From a bacterium (lineage in GTDB: Bacteria; Sumerlaeota; Sumerlaeia; SLMS01), in NCBI GenBank assembly GCA_016125005.1, contig WGMQ01000042.1, forward strand, positions 31,909 through 95,908: 64,000 nucleotides of DNA, written 5' to 3'. The notes beneath the pieces are model-generated. The model did not search any database and was not told the origin of the DNA. It saw only the letters and a list, made by a program, of their open reading frames with translations. The position numbers and the translations under genes are program-made. Shown in pieces: positions 27,325 through 36,479 of this stretch. The first letter of the stretch is position 1, and the number at the start of each line of letters is the position of its first letter.

Positions 27325-28674
27325 TTAGCGACCCGCTGCGGCGAGAGCCTCGGCGGGTTCTGTGGTGACGATGTCGCCCGCGAGCGTATGCGAGGTGCCG
27401 CCGGTGATCTTCACCTTCACGCGCTGGCCGATGAGGCGCTCGTTGCCGGGGAACACCACCCGCTTGAACGTGCGGCTGTGCCCCTGAAGCTGGTTGGCGT
27501 CCTTCTTGGAAATGCCCTCGACCATGACCTCGTGGACGCGGCCGATTTCCTCGCGCGTCTTTTCCCAGGCGATGGACTCCTGAAGGTCGATCAGCTCCTT
27601 CAGGCGCGCCTTCTTTTCCTCAAGCGGCACGTCGTCGCGCATGGTCTCGGCACTGACCGTCCCGGCGCGGGGGCTGTACATGAACATGTAGGCGTTGTCG
27701 TAGCGGATTTCCTGCACCAGACGGAGCGTATCCTCGAACTCGGCGCGCGTTTCCGTCGGGAATCCCACGATGATGTCCGTCGTGAGGCCATGCACCGGAT
27801 TCTGCTCGCGATAGAGCGACACGAGGTGGCGGTAGCGCGTGGAGTTGTAGGCTCGCTTCATCATGCGCAGCACGCGGTCGTTGCCTGACTGGACGGGCAG
27901 GTGGAGGTTCTCCATCACCTTCTCGTAACCGGCCACGGCACCGATGTGACGGTCGCGACAGCTCTTGGGATTCGACGTGGTATAGCGGATGCGCCAGAGG
28001 TCGTCGATCTCGTTGAGGGCGCCGAGCAGGTCGGCGAAGTCCTCGCGCTTGTCCGTCATGTAGCTATTCACGTTCTGCCCCAGCAGCATGACCTCGCGAT
28101 AGCCCTGGGCAGCCATGGCGCGGACCTCCTCCACCACCTCGGCGATGGGGCGCGACCATTCCTCGCCGCGCGTCTTCGGCACGATGCAGTAGGTGCAGCC
28201 GTTGTTACAGCCGTACATGATGTTAACGAAGCCCTTGAGCTTGCTTTCGCGAAGGGGAATCGAGTTCACGGAGAAGGGCTTGTCGATGTCATCGACGGCC
28301 ACGACACGCTCGCCGCTGACCTGCACACGGTCGAGCAACTGGGGAAGGTGAACGTAGTCGCGCGTGCCGATCACGATGTCGAGGTGGGGCAGCTTGTCGA
28401 GGAGGCGCTTCCCCTGATCCTGGGCCACGCAACCCGACATGGCGATGACCATGTTGGGGTTCTTCTCCTTGGCGGAGACGAGCGATTCGCAGCGCGACAT
28501 GGCGCGGCTCTCGGCACCCTCGCGCACGCAGCAGGTGTTGAAGACCACGACGTCGGCCTCGAACTCGCTGTCGACCTTCGAGTAGCCGCGGGCCTTGAGG
28601 AGGCCCTGCATGATCTCGGAGTCGTGCTCGTTCATCTGGCACCCGTAGGTGATGATGCAATAGCTGCCGGCCAT
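27325..28674 (-). CDS. miaB: tRNA-2-methylthio-N6-dimethylallyladenosine synthase
   Basis: A 449-residue methylthiotransferase. The N-terminal UPF0004 domain carries three cluster cysteines (C12, one of the CC pair near 47, and one near 81). The radical SAM motif is CNNGCTYC followed by IVPKTRGEEWSRP, which favours MiaB over RimO or MtaB. A TRAM domain ends the protein. It thiomethylates i6A37 of tRNA using two 4Fe-4S clusters. The ATG at 28674 (MAGSYC) is chosen; two codons upstream are a TTG alternative. Confidence 0.94.
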   Translation of the reverse strand: MAGSYCIITYGCQMNEHDSEIMQGLLKARGYSKVDSEFEADVVVFNTCCVREGAESRAMSRCESLVSAKEKNPNMVIAMSGCVAQDQGKRLLDKLPHLDIVIGTRDYVHLPQLLDRVQVSGERVVAVDDIDKPFSVNSIPLRESKLKGFVNIMYGCNNGCTYCIVPKTRGEEWSRPIAEVVEEVRAMAAQGYREVMLLGQNVNSYMTDKREDFADLLGALNEIDDLWRIRYTTSNPKSCRDRHIGAVAGYEKVMENLHLPVQSGNDRVLRMMKRAYNSTRYRHLVSLYREQNPVHGLTTDIIVGFPTETRAEFEDTLRLVQEIRYDNAYMFMYSPRAGTVSAETMRDDVPLEEKKARLKELIDLQESIAWEKTREEIGRVHEVMVEGISKKDANQLQGHSRTFKRVVFPGNERLIGQRVKVKITGGTSHTLAGDIVTTEPAEALAAAGR

Positions 28675-28785
28675 GGCCAAAGTCCTTGCGCGTGCGGATC
28701 CAGCCCGGCCACGAGGCCGGGAAGGTTGGAGACGCTAGGCAGTACCCCCGCGGCCTGTCAAGGCGGGGCGATTGCGGGCGTGGGA

Positions 28786-29751
28786 TCAGCTATCCTGCTT
28801 CGTCCATCCCCAGGACACGTACTCCCGGTCCGAGGTGCCGTCGGCGTAGAGGCGCACGATGGCGTAGCCCGGGTCCCATTCGTGGTGAGGACCGTTCCAC
28901 CAATCGCCGCAGACGGCGCCGTTGCAGTAATACGTCACGTCGGCGTACTTGACTTCCTCCACCAGATGCAGGTGGCCGGAGAGCGCGACCTTGACGTTGG
29001 GGTGCTTGACGAAGAGCCCCTTGATGCGGCGCGGGTCCTGATGAACCAGGAACTTGAGGAGCGGCCACTCTCCCGCCTCATTGGGGCCCTTTCCCCAGTA
29101 GAACGTGCAGGCGCTGAGAATCGGAACGTGCGAGAACACCAGCACGGGGGTCTCGGGGTTCGTGGCGGCGAGGTCCGCCTCCAGCCACGCAAACTGCTCC
29201 TCGTCCAGGTAGGGCGTATAGACGGGCGAGACTTCCTTGCCGTTGGGCTGGACGGAATCGAGCACGATGAAGTGCCACCCGGCGCGGTCGAAGCTGTAGT
29301 ACGGCTTGGGGAGGGAGAGGACTTCCTGCGCCCACTTCTTGCCATAGTCCGGCTCGTTGCCGGTGGCGCCGCTCTTGGCCTTTGCCCAGCCAAAGATGTC
29401 GTGGTTGCCGATGGTGTGGACAACCGGGAGCGAGCAATTGTCCTTCATCACCTGCTGCCAGCGATCCCAGAGCATCTTGGTGCGGTCGTGGGAAACGGCG
29501 AGCGAATCGAAGATGGCGTCGCCGCCGTTGAAGATGATGTCGGGCTTGGAGGGATGGGACTGCGCGTGGGCCAGGGCGGCGATCATGCCGTCGAAGCCGT
29601 GCTTCTCCGGTTGGGCGTGGATATCCGTCAGGTGGGCAATGGTCAGCACCGGCTTGCGCGGCCCGTCCTGGGCACCGGCAAAGGATGGAAGGGAACTGGC
29701 GGCCGCGATGGCGGCGGAGGCTCCAAGCATTTGGCGGCGGGTGACGGACAT
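28786..29751 (-). CDS. Tat-exported calcineurin-like phosphoesterase
   Basis: A 321-residue protein. The twin-arginine signal TRRQMLGA plus an Ala-rich stretch ends near residue 28. The metallophosphoesterase motifs are complete: LTDIHAQ (DxH), NGGDAIF (GGD), IGNHDIFG (GNHD), FSHVPI and SGHLHL (GHxH). It folds with its metals in the cytoplasm, then acts in the periplasm; substrate unknown. The ATG at 29751 has AGGAG 8 bases upstream; an open frame to 29952 has no support. Confidence 0.88.
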   Translation of the reverse strand: MSVTRRQMLGASAAIAAASSLPSFAGAQDGPRKPVLTIAHLTDIHAQPEKHGFDGMIAALAHAQSHPSKPDIIFNGGDAIFDSLAVSHDRTKMLWDRWQQVMKDNCSLPVVHTIGNHDIFGWAKAKSGATGNEPDYGKKWAQEVLSLPKPYYSFDRAGWHFIVLDSVQPNGKEVSPVYTPYLDEEQFAWLEADLAATNPETPVLVFSHVPILSACTFYWGKGPNEAGEWPLLKFLVHQDPRRIKGLFVKHPNVKVALSGHLHLVEEVKYADVTYYCNGAVCGDWWNGPHHEWDPGYAIVRLYADGTSDREYVSWGWTKQDS

Positions 29752-29954
29752 ACCCGATACTCCTGAGTGGGAATCGCAAACAATTGTAAGCTCATGCGAG
29801 CCAATGCAGGTCGCAAGGAAAGTTCTGGTGCCCCCTGTTTCGATAAAATTCGCTGCGTGAGTCCGGGGAGAGTCGTGGCCCCGGTCCACATTTCCCTTAT
29901 CCCGGTACCCGGTGCCGGTGAAGGTTCTCGCCAACTCTGGAGGTTCCCGCACCC

Positions 29955-31067
29955 ATGGCTGTCCCGTTCATTGATCTCAAGCGTTTCGAGCCCGATTTCC
30001 TCGCCCGTTGGGCGGAGAAGTGCTCCCACCTGACCCAGACGACCCAGTTCGTCGGCGGCCCCGTGGTGGGTGAGTTGGAAGAGAACCTGCGCCGAATCTC
30101 GGGCGCCGAGGCGGTGGTCGGTTGCGCCAATGGAACCGACGCCCTGCAACTGGCGCTGCGTGCGCTCAATGTGGGCGAAGGCGATCTGGTGCTGATTCCC
30201 GATGCCACCTTCTGGGCGACCTTCGAGGCGGTGGTGAACGTCGGCGCCCGTCCGATCACGGTGGACGTGGATCTGGCAGATCTCCAGATGGACTTCGATC
30301 TGTTCCGCGAGGCCGCGGAGAAGTATCGCCCGAAGGCCGCGATCCTGGTGCATCTATACGGCTGGGGCTCGGCGAAGCTGGCGGAGTTCCGCAGCTATTG
30401 CCGCGAGAAGGGCATCGCCCTCATCGAGGACGGCGCGCAGGCGCACGGCGTTGTGTGGCGCGGGGAGTCGATCTACAAGGGCGCGCTCATCTCGACCGTG
30501 AGCTTCTACCCGGCGAAGGTGCTCGGTTCCTGCGGCGACGCGGGTGCTGTCTATACGAACGATGCGGAGCTGGCGAAGGTCGTCCGCCAATTGGGCAACC
30601 ACGGGCGCACCACGCACTACGGGCACGGCCTTGTGGGCTGGAACAGCCGCCTCGCAGGTTTCGATGCGGGCTTCCTGAACCTGTGCCTGGACTATATCGA
30701 TCAGCGGCTGGAGTCCCGCCGCCGCGTCGCTGCGCTCTATCGCGAGCGCTTCACGGCGATGAATGTGTGCCACGTCGCCCCCCCCGCCGACTATGTGGAG
30801 AACGGCTACCTGAGCGTCGCGCTGTTCGAGCCAGAGCGTCGCCCCGCCATCGAGGCGAAGCTGAAGGAGAAGGGGATCGGATTCGGGACCGTCTATCCGG
30901 GCGCCATGTCGCGCCAGCCGGGCGCGGAGCAGTGGTTGCACGCGCGCGTCGGTGGCGAGAAGGCGGACCTGCTCTGCCGCGGCGTCATCAACCTGCCGCT
31001 CTTTGCCTACATGAAGGACAGCGAGGTGGAGGAAGTTCTCTCGGCCTTCGCGGAAGCGATTCGCTGA
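29955..31067 (+). CDS. DegT/DnrJ/EryC1/StrS family aminotransferase
   Basis: A 370-residue PLP enzyme. The internal aldimine lysine is K188 in SFYPAKVLGSCGDAGAV; the N-terminal block ANGTDALQLALRAL and LIEDGAQAHG match the family. These enzymes transaminate nucleotide-linked keto-sugars for LPS, capsule or glycoprotein glycans. No other sugar-nucleotide genes are adjacent, so the exact sugar is unknown. The ATG at 29955 fits the family start (VPFIDLKR). Confidence 0.9.
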   Translation: MAVPFIDLKRFEPDFLARWAEKCSHLTQTTQFVGGPVVGELEENLRRISGAEAVVGCANGTDALQLALRALNVGEGDLVLIPDATFWATFEAVVNVGARPITVDVDLADLQMDFDLFREAAEKYRPKAAILVHLYGWGSAKLAEFRSYCREKGIALIEDGAQAHGVVWRGESIYKGALISTVSFYPAKVLGSCGDAGAVYTNDAELAKVVRQLGNHGRTTHYGHGLVGWNSRLAGFDAGFLNLCLDYIDQRLESRRRVAALYRERFTAMNVCHVAPPADYVENGYLSVALFEPERRPAIEAKLKEKGIGFGTVYPGAMSRQPGAEQWLHARVGGEKADLLCRGVINLPLFAYMKDSEVEEVLSAFAEAIR

Positions 31068-31235
31068 CAGAGTAAAAGGTTCCGCCGCATGCGTTCCTCG
31101 GTTGCGTCCGCGACGGGGCTTTGGAACATCACGCGACGTCGACCCTGTTGGCGCGCGTTGTGCAGTAGTTCCGCACGACCGCCCCAGCGCGGATCGAATT
31201 GCGTCAGTACCACCGACCGGCAGGAGACCCAGCCC

Positions 31236-31847
31236 ATGTTTACCCCCAAGATGATGGACGTTCCGATGGTGATCGAGCAGACGGAGCGCGGCGAGCGCGG
31301 GCTCGACATTTTCAGCCGCCTTCTGGTCGACCGCATTATCTTCATCGGCACGCCGATCAATGACACGGTGGCCACCCTCGTCACGGCCCAGCTCCTCTTC
31401 CTGGAAGTGCAGGACCCGGACAAGGACATCAATATCTACATCAATTCCCCCGGCGGCAGCGTGACCGCGGGCCTCGCGATCTACGACACGATGCAGTTTG
31501 TGAAGCCTGACGTTTCGACCACCTGCATCGGCCAGGCCGCCTCGATGGGCGCCGTGCTGCTGGCGGCAGGAACTCCCGGCAAGCGCTTCGCCCTCCCCAA
31601 CAGCCGCATCATGATCCACCAGCCGCTCGGCGGGATGCAGGGTCAGGCCTCGGACATCGAAATTCAGGCGAAGGAAATGCTCCGCATCAAGTCGATGCTG
31701 AACGAAATCCTCGCGCGCCACACCGGCCATCCGCTCGAGAAGATCGAGAAGGACAGCGACCGCGACTATTTCATGTCGTCGAAGGAAGCGATGGACTACC
31801 GCCTCATCGACAAGGTGGTGGAGAACAAGCCGAAGGGCGAGAAGTAA
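31236..31847 (+). CDS. clpP: ATP-dependent Clp protease proteolytic subunit
   Basis: A 203-residue serine peptidase. The catalytic triad is S103 (GQAASMGA), H128 (IMIHQP) and D177 (SDRDYFMS). It forms a tetradecameric barrel fed by ClpX or ClpA. AGGAGA lies 7 bases before ATG 31236; an open frame back to 31089 has no ribosome site. The usual partners tig and clpX are not next to it, so this may be one of several clpP copies. Confidence 0.95.
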   Translation: MFTPKMMDVPMVIEQTERGERGLDIFSRLLVDRIIFIGTPINDTVATLVTAQLLFLEVQDPDKDINIYINSPGGSVTAGLAIYDTMQFVKPDVSTTCIGQAASMGAVLLAAGTPGKRFALPNSRIMIHQPLGGMQGQASDIEIQAKEMLRIKSMLNEILARHTGHPLEKIEKDSDRDYFMSSKEAMDYRLIDKVVENKPKGEK

Positions 31848-31868
31848 TCAGGACGGCGGGCTGCCCCG

Positions 31869-32465
31869 ATGCGCTTCGCCGCCATCCTGCTGGCCGCCGG
31901 GCAGTCCACCCGCATGGGAACTCCGAAGGCGCTCCTCCCTTGGGGGGGCGCCACTTTTTTTGAGGAAGCCGCGCTTGCCGTCGAAGCGGTGGCTCCGCTT
32001 CATGCGATCCTCGTCACCAACCCGATGCTTGCCCCTCGGCTCTCCGGTCGATGGAAGGGCCAACTTGTCGTAAATCCCGACTCGGGATCGTCGCAATTCG
32101 ACAGCCTTTGTCTGGGTCTAAGGGCGATTCCACCCAACAGCGTCAACGGCGCCTTCATCCTTCTGGTGGACAATCCGGGATGGCTTGGTGAGCGGCTGAG
32201 GCGTCTCGCAGAAGCCGCATCGGCCGACCCGACGGAGCTTCTGGCCGCAGCATTTCGCGGGGAAATCGGCCATCCACTTTGGCTTCCCGTGGCGCACTGG
32301 GCGGCGGTTCTGGAATGGTCGGGACGCGGCGGGCTGCGCGGCTGGATGGTGGCGAGCGGAAAGTTGCCGCGCCCCGTCGAGGTCGATTCCAGCACCGCGC
32401 TATCCGATATAGACACACCCGCCAGCCTGGAGGCGTTCCGGCACGCGATGGAGCAACAGCAATGA
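31869..32465 (+). CDS. MobA-like nucleotidyltransferase
   Basis: A 198-residue protein of the MobA/MocA type NTP-transferase fold. The nucleotide-binding signature LLAAGQSTRMGTPKALLPW lies at residues about 7-25; a metal-binding VDNPG occurs where MocA has a similar Asp. It may load a nucleotide onto molybdopterin or a sugar phosphate. The stop overlaps the UbiA gene start (ATGA at 32462-32465), so the two are coupled, but the functional link is unclear. Confidence 0.78.
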   Translation: MRFAAILLAAGQSTRMGTPKALLPWGGATFFEEAALAVEAVAPLHAILVTNPMLAPRLSGRWKGQLVVNPDSGSSQFDSLCLGLRAIPPNSVNGAFILLVDNPGWLGERLRRLAEAASADPTELLAAAFRGEIGHPLWLPVAHWAAVLEWSGRGGLRGWMVASGKLPRPVEVDSSTALSDIDTPASLEAFRHAMEQQQ

Positions 32466-33322
32466 GTCGTCGGCTTTCCACGTTCCTGGAGGCGATCAAG
32501 TTCTCCCACTCGGTGTTCGCCCTTCCGTTCGCCCTTGTGGCGATGGTCGTCGCGGCGAATGGGATCCCGAGCCTCTGGACGATCACGTTCATCGTGATCG
32601 CCTGCGTGGCGGCGCGAACGGCGGCAATGGCCTTCAATCGTATCGCCGACCGCCGCTTCGACGCGCGCAATCCGCGGACCGCCAAACGGGCGCTGGTGAC
32701 AGGGGAACTCACCGTCGGTTTCATGTGGAAGGCGCTGCTGGCTTCGGCGGGCGTTTTCTTCTTCGCTGCGCTGATGCTCAACGGAACCTGCTTCCTCCTG
32801 AGCCCGCCGACGCTGGCGATCCTGCTGGCGTATAGCTACATGAAGCGCGTGACACCGCTCGCGCATATCTTCCTCGGATTGGCGCTGGGATTGGCGCCGA
32901 TCGGCGCGTGGATTGCGGTCACCGAGTCGATCGCCTGGGCGCCGGTCTGGCTGGCGCTGGCAGTGCTGACCTGGGTGGCGGGATTCGACGTGCTGTATAG
33001 CTGCCAGGACTACGATGTGGATCGCGCGGAGAAGGCGCTACACTCGATCCCCAAGCGTTTGGGCATCGCGGGGGCCATGCGCTTCGCGGCGGGGCTGCAC
33101 ATTGTGGCGGCGATTCTGTTCTTCATCTTCTGGTGGAGCGCCGGGCTCGGAACCGTGGCCCTGTGCGGTGTCTTCTTCATCGCGCTCCTGCTGCAGCGCC
33201 AACACGCCATTGTCTCGCCCAACGATCTATCCCGCATCGACGCGGCGTTCTTCACGCTGAACGGCTACATCGCGATCGGTTTTTTTGCGATGGTATTGAT
33301 GGACGTGCTCCGCGCGGCTTGA
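32462..33322 (+). CDS. UbiA-family prenyltransferase, MqnP-like
   Basis: A 286-residue membrane enzyme with about eight helices. Two Asp-rich motifs bind magnesium-diphosphate: NRIADRRFDARNPRT (about 61-75) and YSCQDYDVDR. The N-terminus KFSHSVFALPFA and the AFNRxxD arrangement resemble MqnP, the prenyltransferase of futalosine-route menaquinone synthesis. Other UbiA members make ubiquinone or archaeal-type ether lipids; given the glycerol-1-phosphate dehydrogenase nearby, the latter remains a less likely alternative. Confidence 0.85.
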   Translation: MSRRLSTFLEAIKFSHSVFALPFALVAMVVAANGIPSLWTITFIVIACVAARTAAMAFNRIADRRFDARNPRTAKRALVTGELTVGFMWKALLASAGVFFFAALMLNGTCFLLSPPTLAILLAYSYMKRVTPLAHIFLGLALGLAPIGAWIAVTESIAWAPVWLALAVLTWVAGFDVLYSCQDYDVDRAEKALHSIPKRLGIAGAMRFAAGLHIVAAILFFIFWWSAGLGTVALCGVFFIALLLQRQHAIVSPNDLSRIDAAFFTLNGYIAIGFFAMVLMDVLRAA

Positions 33323-33330
33323 GACCAACA

Positions 33331-33347
33331 CTCGGGAACTTCCCGAG
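33331..33347. promoter_or_regulatory. 17-base palindrome after ubiA
   Basis: CTCGGGAA and TTCCCGAG flank a single central C. It can fold into a 6-bp hairpin with a 5-base loop, followed about 15 bases later by a weak T-rich stretch, so it may end ubiA transcription. Its palindromic form between ubiA and the sensor kinase gene also allows a protein-binding site. Confidence 0.4.
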
Positions 33348-33457
33348 CGGATTCATTCCTTGCCTGATTTTCATTGAGTAAGCATCTGCTCATCGTCAAT
33401 TCTCCGGTGAACGTTGTCCGAAATCGGATATGAATTGGTAAGGTCGGGTGGACCGCG

Positions 33458-35818
33458 ATGGACTATCTCAGCAAGCTTTTTGACCTCTCTGACTTCCCCG
33501 CGCGATGGCGGTGCGGAAACTGGACAGCCTTCGAGGGATGGCTTCATATCGGCTCGGACCTGGCGATCTGGGGGGCCTACATGGCGATCCCCTTTACGAT
33601 CGCTCACTTTTTGCGGCGACGCCCGGAGGTCCAGTTTCCCACGATCTTTTGGCTGTTCGCGGCCTTCATTTTTTCCTGCGGCACCACGCACCTGATCGAA
33701 GCGTCGATCTTCTACTATCCGATTTACCGGATCTCTGGCGTCGCCAAAGCCCTGACGGCGATCCTGTCCTGGGCGACGGTTCTGGCCCTCGTTCGCGTGA
33801 CTCCTGAGGCGCTCAAGCTCCCCCTGTTGAAGCAGGTGAACGATGAACTGACCAGGGAGGTGGCCCAGCGCAAGAAGGCACAGGGCGCCTTGGCGGAGAG
33901 CGAGCGACTTTTCCGGCTCCTGGCAAATGGGGCGCCCATGCTTGCGTGGCTGACGGACCGGGAGGGAAGGACGCTGTTTCGCAACAGCCGAAAGGAGGCT
34001 ATGCGGACGAAGCTCCAGCAGCCGGACGACGCGCCGTGGTGGGACCTGATCCATCCCAGCGACTTGGCCGCGTGCCGCAAGGCGGTCGAGGAATCCACCG
34101 GCGGCGATACCGGCGTGACGTTCGATTGCCGCTTCCTAGCCGAGCCGGGGGATTACAGATGGATGATGCTCAGTTGTGTCCCCTATGTCGATGCCAGGGG
34201 CGAATTGCAGGGCATGGTATTCATCGCCATCGACATCTCCGACCGCAAGAAGGCCGAGGAGGATCTCCGCAAGGCGGAGGTGCTCCAGCGGACCCTCGTC
34301 AATGCAACGAGCGAGATCGTGTGGCATGTGTCCGGGGACGGCACGATGGAGGACACGGATAGCTGGTGTCGGGGCACCGGAATGTCCCCATCGGCGGCGA
34401 AGGGTCACGGCTGGAGATCGGCGGTGCATCCCGACTTCGCGGATGCCTTCTCGTTCCTCGACGACCCGACCGTGAGTGCGGTGACGCGCGTGGAGCGGGA
34501 GCTGAAGCTGGTGGGTTCCGAGTGGAGTGTTCGTGACTTTCAGCTACGGGCGATCCCCATTCTCTCGCCCGATGGTCAACTGCGCGAGTGGGTCGGCACG
34601 CTCAGCGATCTCTCCGAACTCCGGCGGGCGGAGCGTGATCGCGCCGCCATCCAGCAACAACTCCTGCATGTGCAAAAGCTGGAAAGCCTTGGCGTGATGG
34701 CGGGGGGAGTTGCCCATGATTTCAACAACCTGCTGGTTGGGATCGTGGGAAGCGCCTCCTACCTGAAGACCCAGATGCCTCCGGGGGACCCGAACATCGA
34801 GTGGGTGGAGCAGATCGAGGAGTCAGGGCGCTGTGCCGCTGGGATCACAGCCCAGATGCTTTCCTTTTCCGGGCGACAGCAAGGCAAGCCATCCCTCATC
34901 AAGCTCTCCACGTCGGTCCACCGCGTGCTCGGCCTTGCCACGTTCGGGAAGCACAAGGGGATCCGTTTCGTGGAGGAGCATGCGCAGGAGCAACCGCATG
35001 TGTTGATGGATCCGTCGCAGTTCGACCAGGTGGTCCTGAACCTGGTGACGAATGCGGCGGAGGCCGTTTCCCAGCAGGGAGGCACCGTCATCGTGCGCAC
35101 TTCCGTGATCGCCCTGACGAGCGAGGAACTTGCCCGGACGTGGGTGGCGGATCGCCTGCCGGGGGGCCGCTACGTGGTCCTGGAGGTGATCGACAACGGA
35201 GTTGGGATGTCGCCGGAAGTGCTGGCGAAGGTGTTCGATCCCTTCTTCACCACGAAGTTCACGGGGCGCGGGCTTGGGCTGGCGGCGGTTCTTGGCATCG
35301 TGCGCGGGCACCGTGGGGCGCTGCGGATTCAGTCGGCGCCAGGCGTGGGAAGCACCTTCACCATCTACCTTCCTGCGGTCGATGGTCCTGTCTCCGTGGG
35401 GACTCCCGTCCCCGTGGTGCCGACCGAAACGAGCGAAAGGGAGGAGTCCTCCCTTGTCCTGGTGGTGGACGATGAGCCGCTGGTTCGCCGGGTCGCGGCG
35501 GCGATCCTCTCGCGGGCCAAGTACAAGGTCCATGAGGCCGAGAATGGGGCGGAGGCACTCGTCAAGCTGCGCCAGGGAATCGACGGCAGGCCGTACACCC
35601 ACCTGGTTCTCGACCTCACGATGCCCGGCTTGGGCGGCGTGGAGGTGCTGGAGGTCGTGGCCGTCGAGTTTCCGGGGCTCCCCGTGATTCTATCCAGCGG
35701 GCACCACGAGCAGGACCGAGTACCTGAGCGACTCCGCATGTCGCCAAACGTCCGGTTCCTGCAGAAGCCTTACGGCAGCGATGAACTGCTTCGGTCATTG
35801 AGGGAATGGAAGAAGTGA
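33458..35818 (+). CDS. Hybrid histidine kinase with ethylene-receptor-type sensor
   Basis: A 786-residue membrane kinase. Residues about 28-118 contain three helices that match the ETR1 ethylene-binding domain: D34, Y41, P45, C74 and H78 (FSCGTTHL) correspond to the plant residues needed to bind Cu(I) and ethylene. Two PAS domains follow (about 145-275 and 280-400), then HisKA with H420 in AHDFNNLL, a HATPase domain (DNGVGM, GRGLGLA), and a receiver domain with phospho-acceptor D719. It would sense a small hydrophobic ligand and pass phosphate within itself. Ethylene as ligand is inferred from residue conservation. Confidence 0.88.
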   Translation: MDYLSKLFDLSDFPARWRCGNWTAFEGWLHIGSDLAIWGAYMAIPFTIAHFLRRRPEVQFPTIFWLFAAFIFSCGTTHLIEASIFYYPIYRISGVAKALTAILSWATVLALVRVTPEALKLPLLKQVNDELTREVAQRKKAQGALAESERLFRLLANGAPMLAWLTDREGRTLFRNSRKEAMRTKLQQPDDAPWWDLIHPSDLAACRKAVEESTGGDTGVTFDCRFLAEPGDYRWMMLSCVPYVDARGELQGMVFIAIDISDRKKAEEDLRKAEVLQRTLVNATSEIVWHVSGDGTMEDTDSWCRGTGMSPSAAKGHGWRSAVHPDFADAFSFLDDPTVSAVTRVERELKLVGSEWSVRDFQLRAIPILSPDGQLREWVGTLSDLSELRRAERDRAAIQQQLLHVQKLESLGVMAGGVAHDFNNLLVGIVGSASYLKTQMPPGDPNIEWVEQIEESGRCAAGITAQMLSFSGRQQGKPSLIKLSTSVHRVLGLATFGKHKGIRFVEEHAQEQPHVLMDPSQFDQVVLNLVTNAAEAVSQQGGTVIVRTSVIALTSEELARTWVADRLPGGRYVVLEVIDNGVGMSPEVLAKVFDPFFTTKFTGRGLGLAAVLGIVRGHRGALRIQSAPGVGSTFTIYLPAVDGPVSVGTPVPVVPTETSEREESSLVLVVDDEPLVRRVAAAILSRAKYKVHEAENGAEALVKLRQGIDGRPYTHLVLDLTMPGLGGVEVLEVVAVEFPGLPVILSSGHHEQDRVPERLRMSPNVRFLQKPYGSDELLRSLREWKK

Positions 35819-35820
35819 GG

Positions 35821-35898
35821 TGGTACGCCCGACGGGATTCGAACCCGTGTTACCACCGTGAAAGGGTGGTGTCCTAGACCGGCCTAGACGACGGGCGC
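35821..35898 (-). tRNA. tRNA-Glu (anticodon TTC)
   Basis: A complete cloverleaf on the minus strand: 5' acceptor GCGCCCG pairs with CGGGCGT (first pair G-U), anticodon loop CTTTCAC gives TTC, the T arm is ACGGG-TTCGAAT-CCCGT, discriminator A, and CCA is encoded. The 3' end lies 2 bases from the stop codon of the opposing kinase gene, so the two transcripts converge with no spacer. Confidence 0.95.
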
Positions 35899-36086
35899 AC
35901 ACAGAGGCTGTCGACGGCATCGCCGACAGGACGGAGAGGTAAGCGTCGGCAGGTCCCCGGTGTCAATGGCTCAGTGCGTTCGACGTCGCTTTTTTTGCAT
36001 GGATCACGGCGCGGCTTGCGGGCTTGCGTCTGTGCGACCCCGCGGGTGCAATTCTGCCTACCATCGATGTGAAGGAGTCCCAGATC

Positions 36087-36479
36087 TTGCGCTTTCCCGA
36101 CGAACTTTGGCCCGATCCCGCTGAGCGGGAATTGGTCTCAGGTCTCCTTCAGGCGTTTCCCGAACAAGCACTGATCCTCACTGATCGCCTCGTCAATTCG
36201 GTCTATCTCTCCGATGCCGCGGAACGCGCTTTTGGGGAGCGCGCGGAGGCGTTGGTCAATCGCTTGGGCCTGTCGTTGCTTGGCTTCGGAGAAAAGGATC
36301 GCATCCCGGCGGGGCTGGTTGAGGCGCTGGATGGTTCCTCAAGCGGCTGGGAGGGGATCGTTCAGCTTCAGGCGGTCGGAGGGCCACTCGCCGCCTTTGT
36401 ACAGGCCAGCGCCATCCGCAGTCGCTCGGGGAGCTTGATCGCGGGCGTGATCCGAATTGGAAAGGTGCAGGCACGATGA
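36087..36479 (+). CDS. Small PAS-like protein
   Basis: A 130-residue soluble protein resembling a lone PAS fold (ALILTDRLVNSVYLSDAAERAFGERAEAL as the PAS entry, then strands ending in AGVIRIGKV). No output domain is present. The start is TTG at 36087, with AAGGAG about 9 bases upstream; longer in-frame starts back to 36024 are possible. Its stop overlaps the purN-rdgB start (ATGA), suggesting it is made together with that fusion enzyme. Confidence 0.6.
   Translation: MRFPDELWPDPAERELVSGLLQAFPEQALILTDRLVNSVYLSDAAERAFGERAEALVNRLGLSLLGFGEKDRIPAGLVEALDGSSSGWEGIVQLQAVGGPLAAFVQASAIRSRSGSLIAGVIRIGKVQAR

Noticed and set aside
28741..28785. Hairpin CCCCGC/GCGGGG between miaB and the phosphoesterase
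   Set aside because: Only six paired bases with a long loop and no T-run; could be chance in GC-rich sequence.
27901..29766. 621-codon plus-strand frame across miaB and a phosphoesterase
   Set aside because: It spans two well-supported minus-strand genes and their spacer, with no ribosome site or domain.
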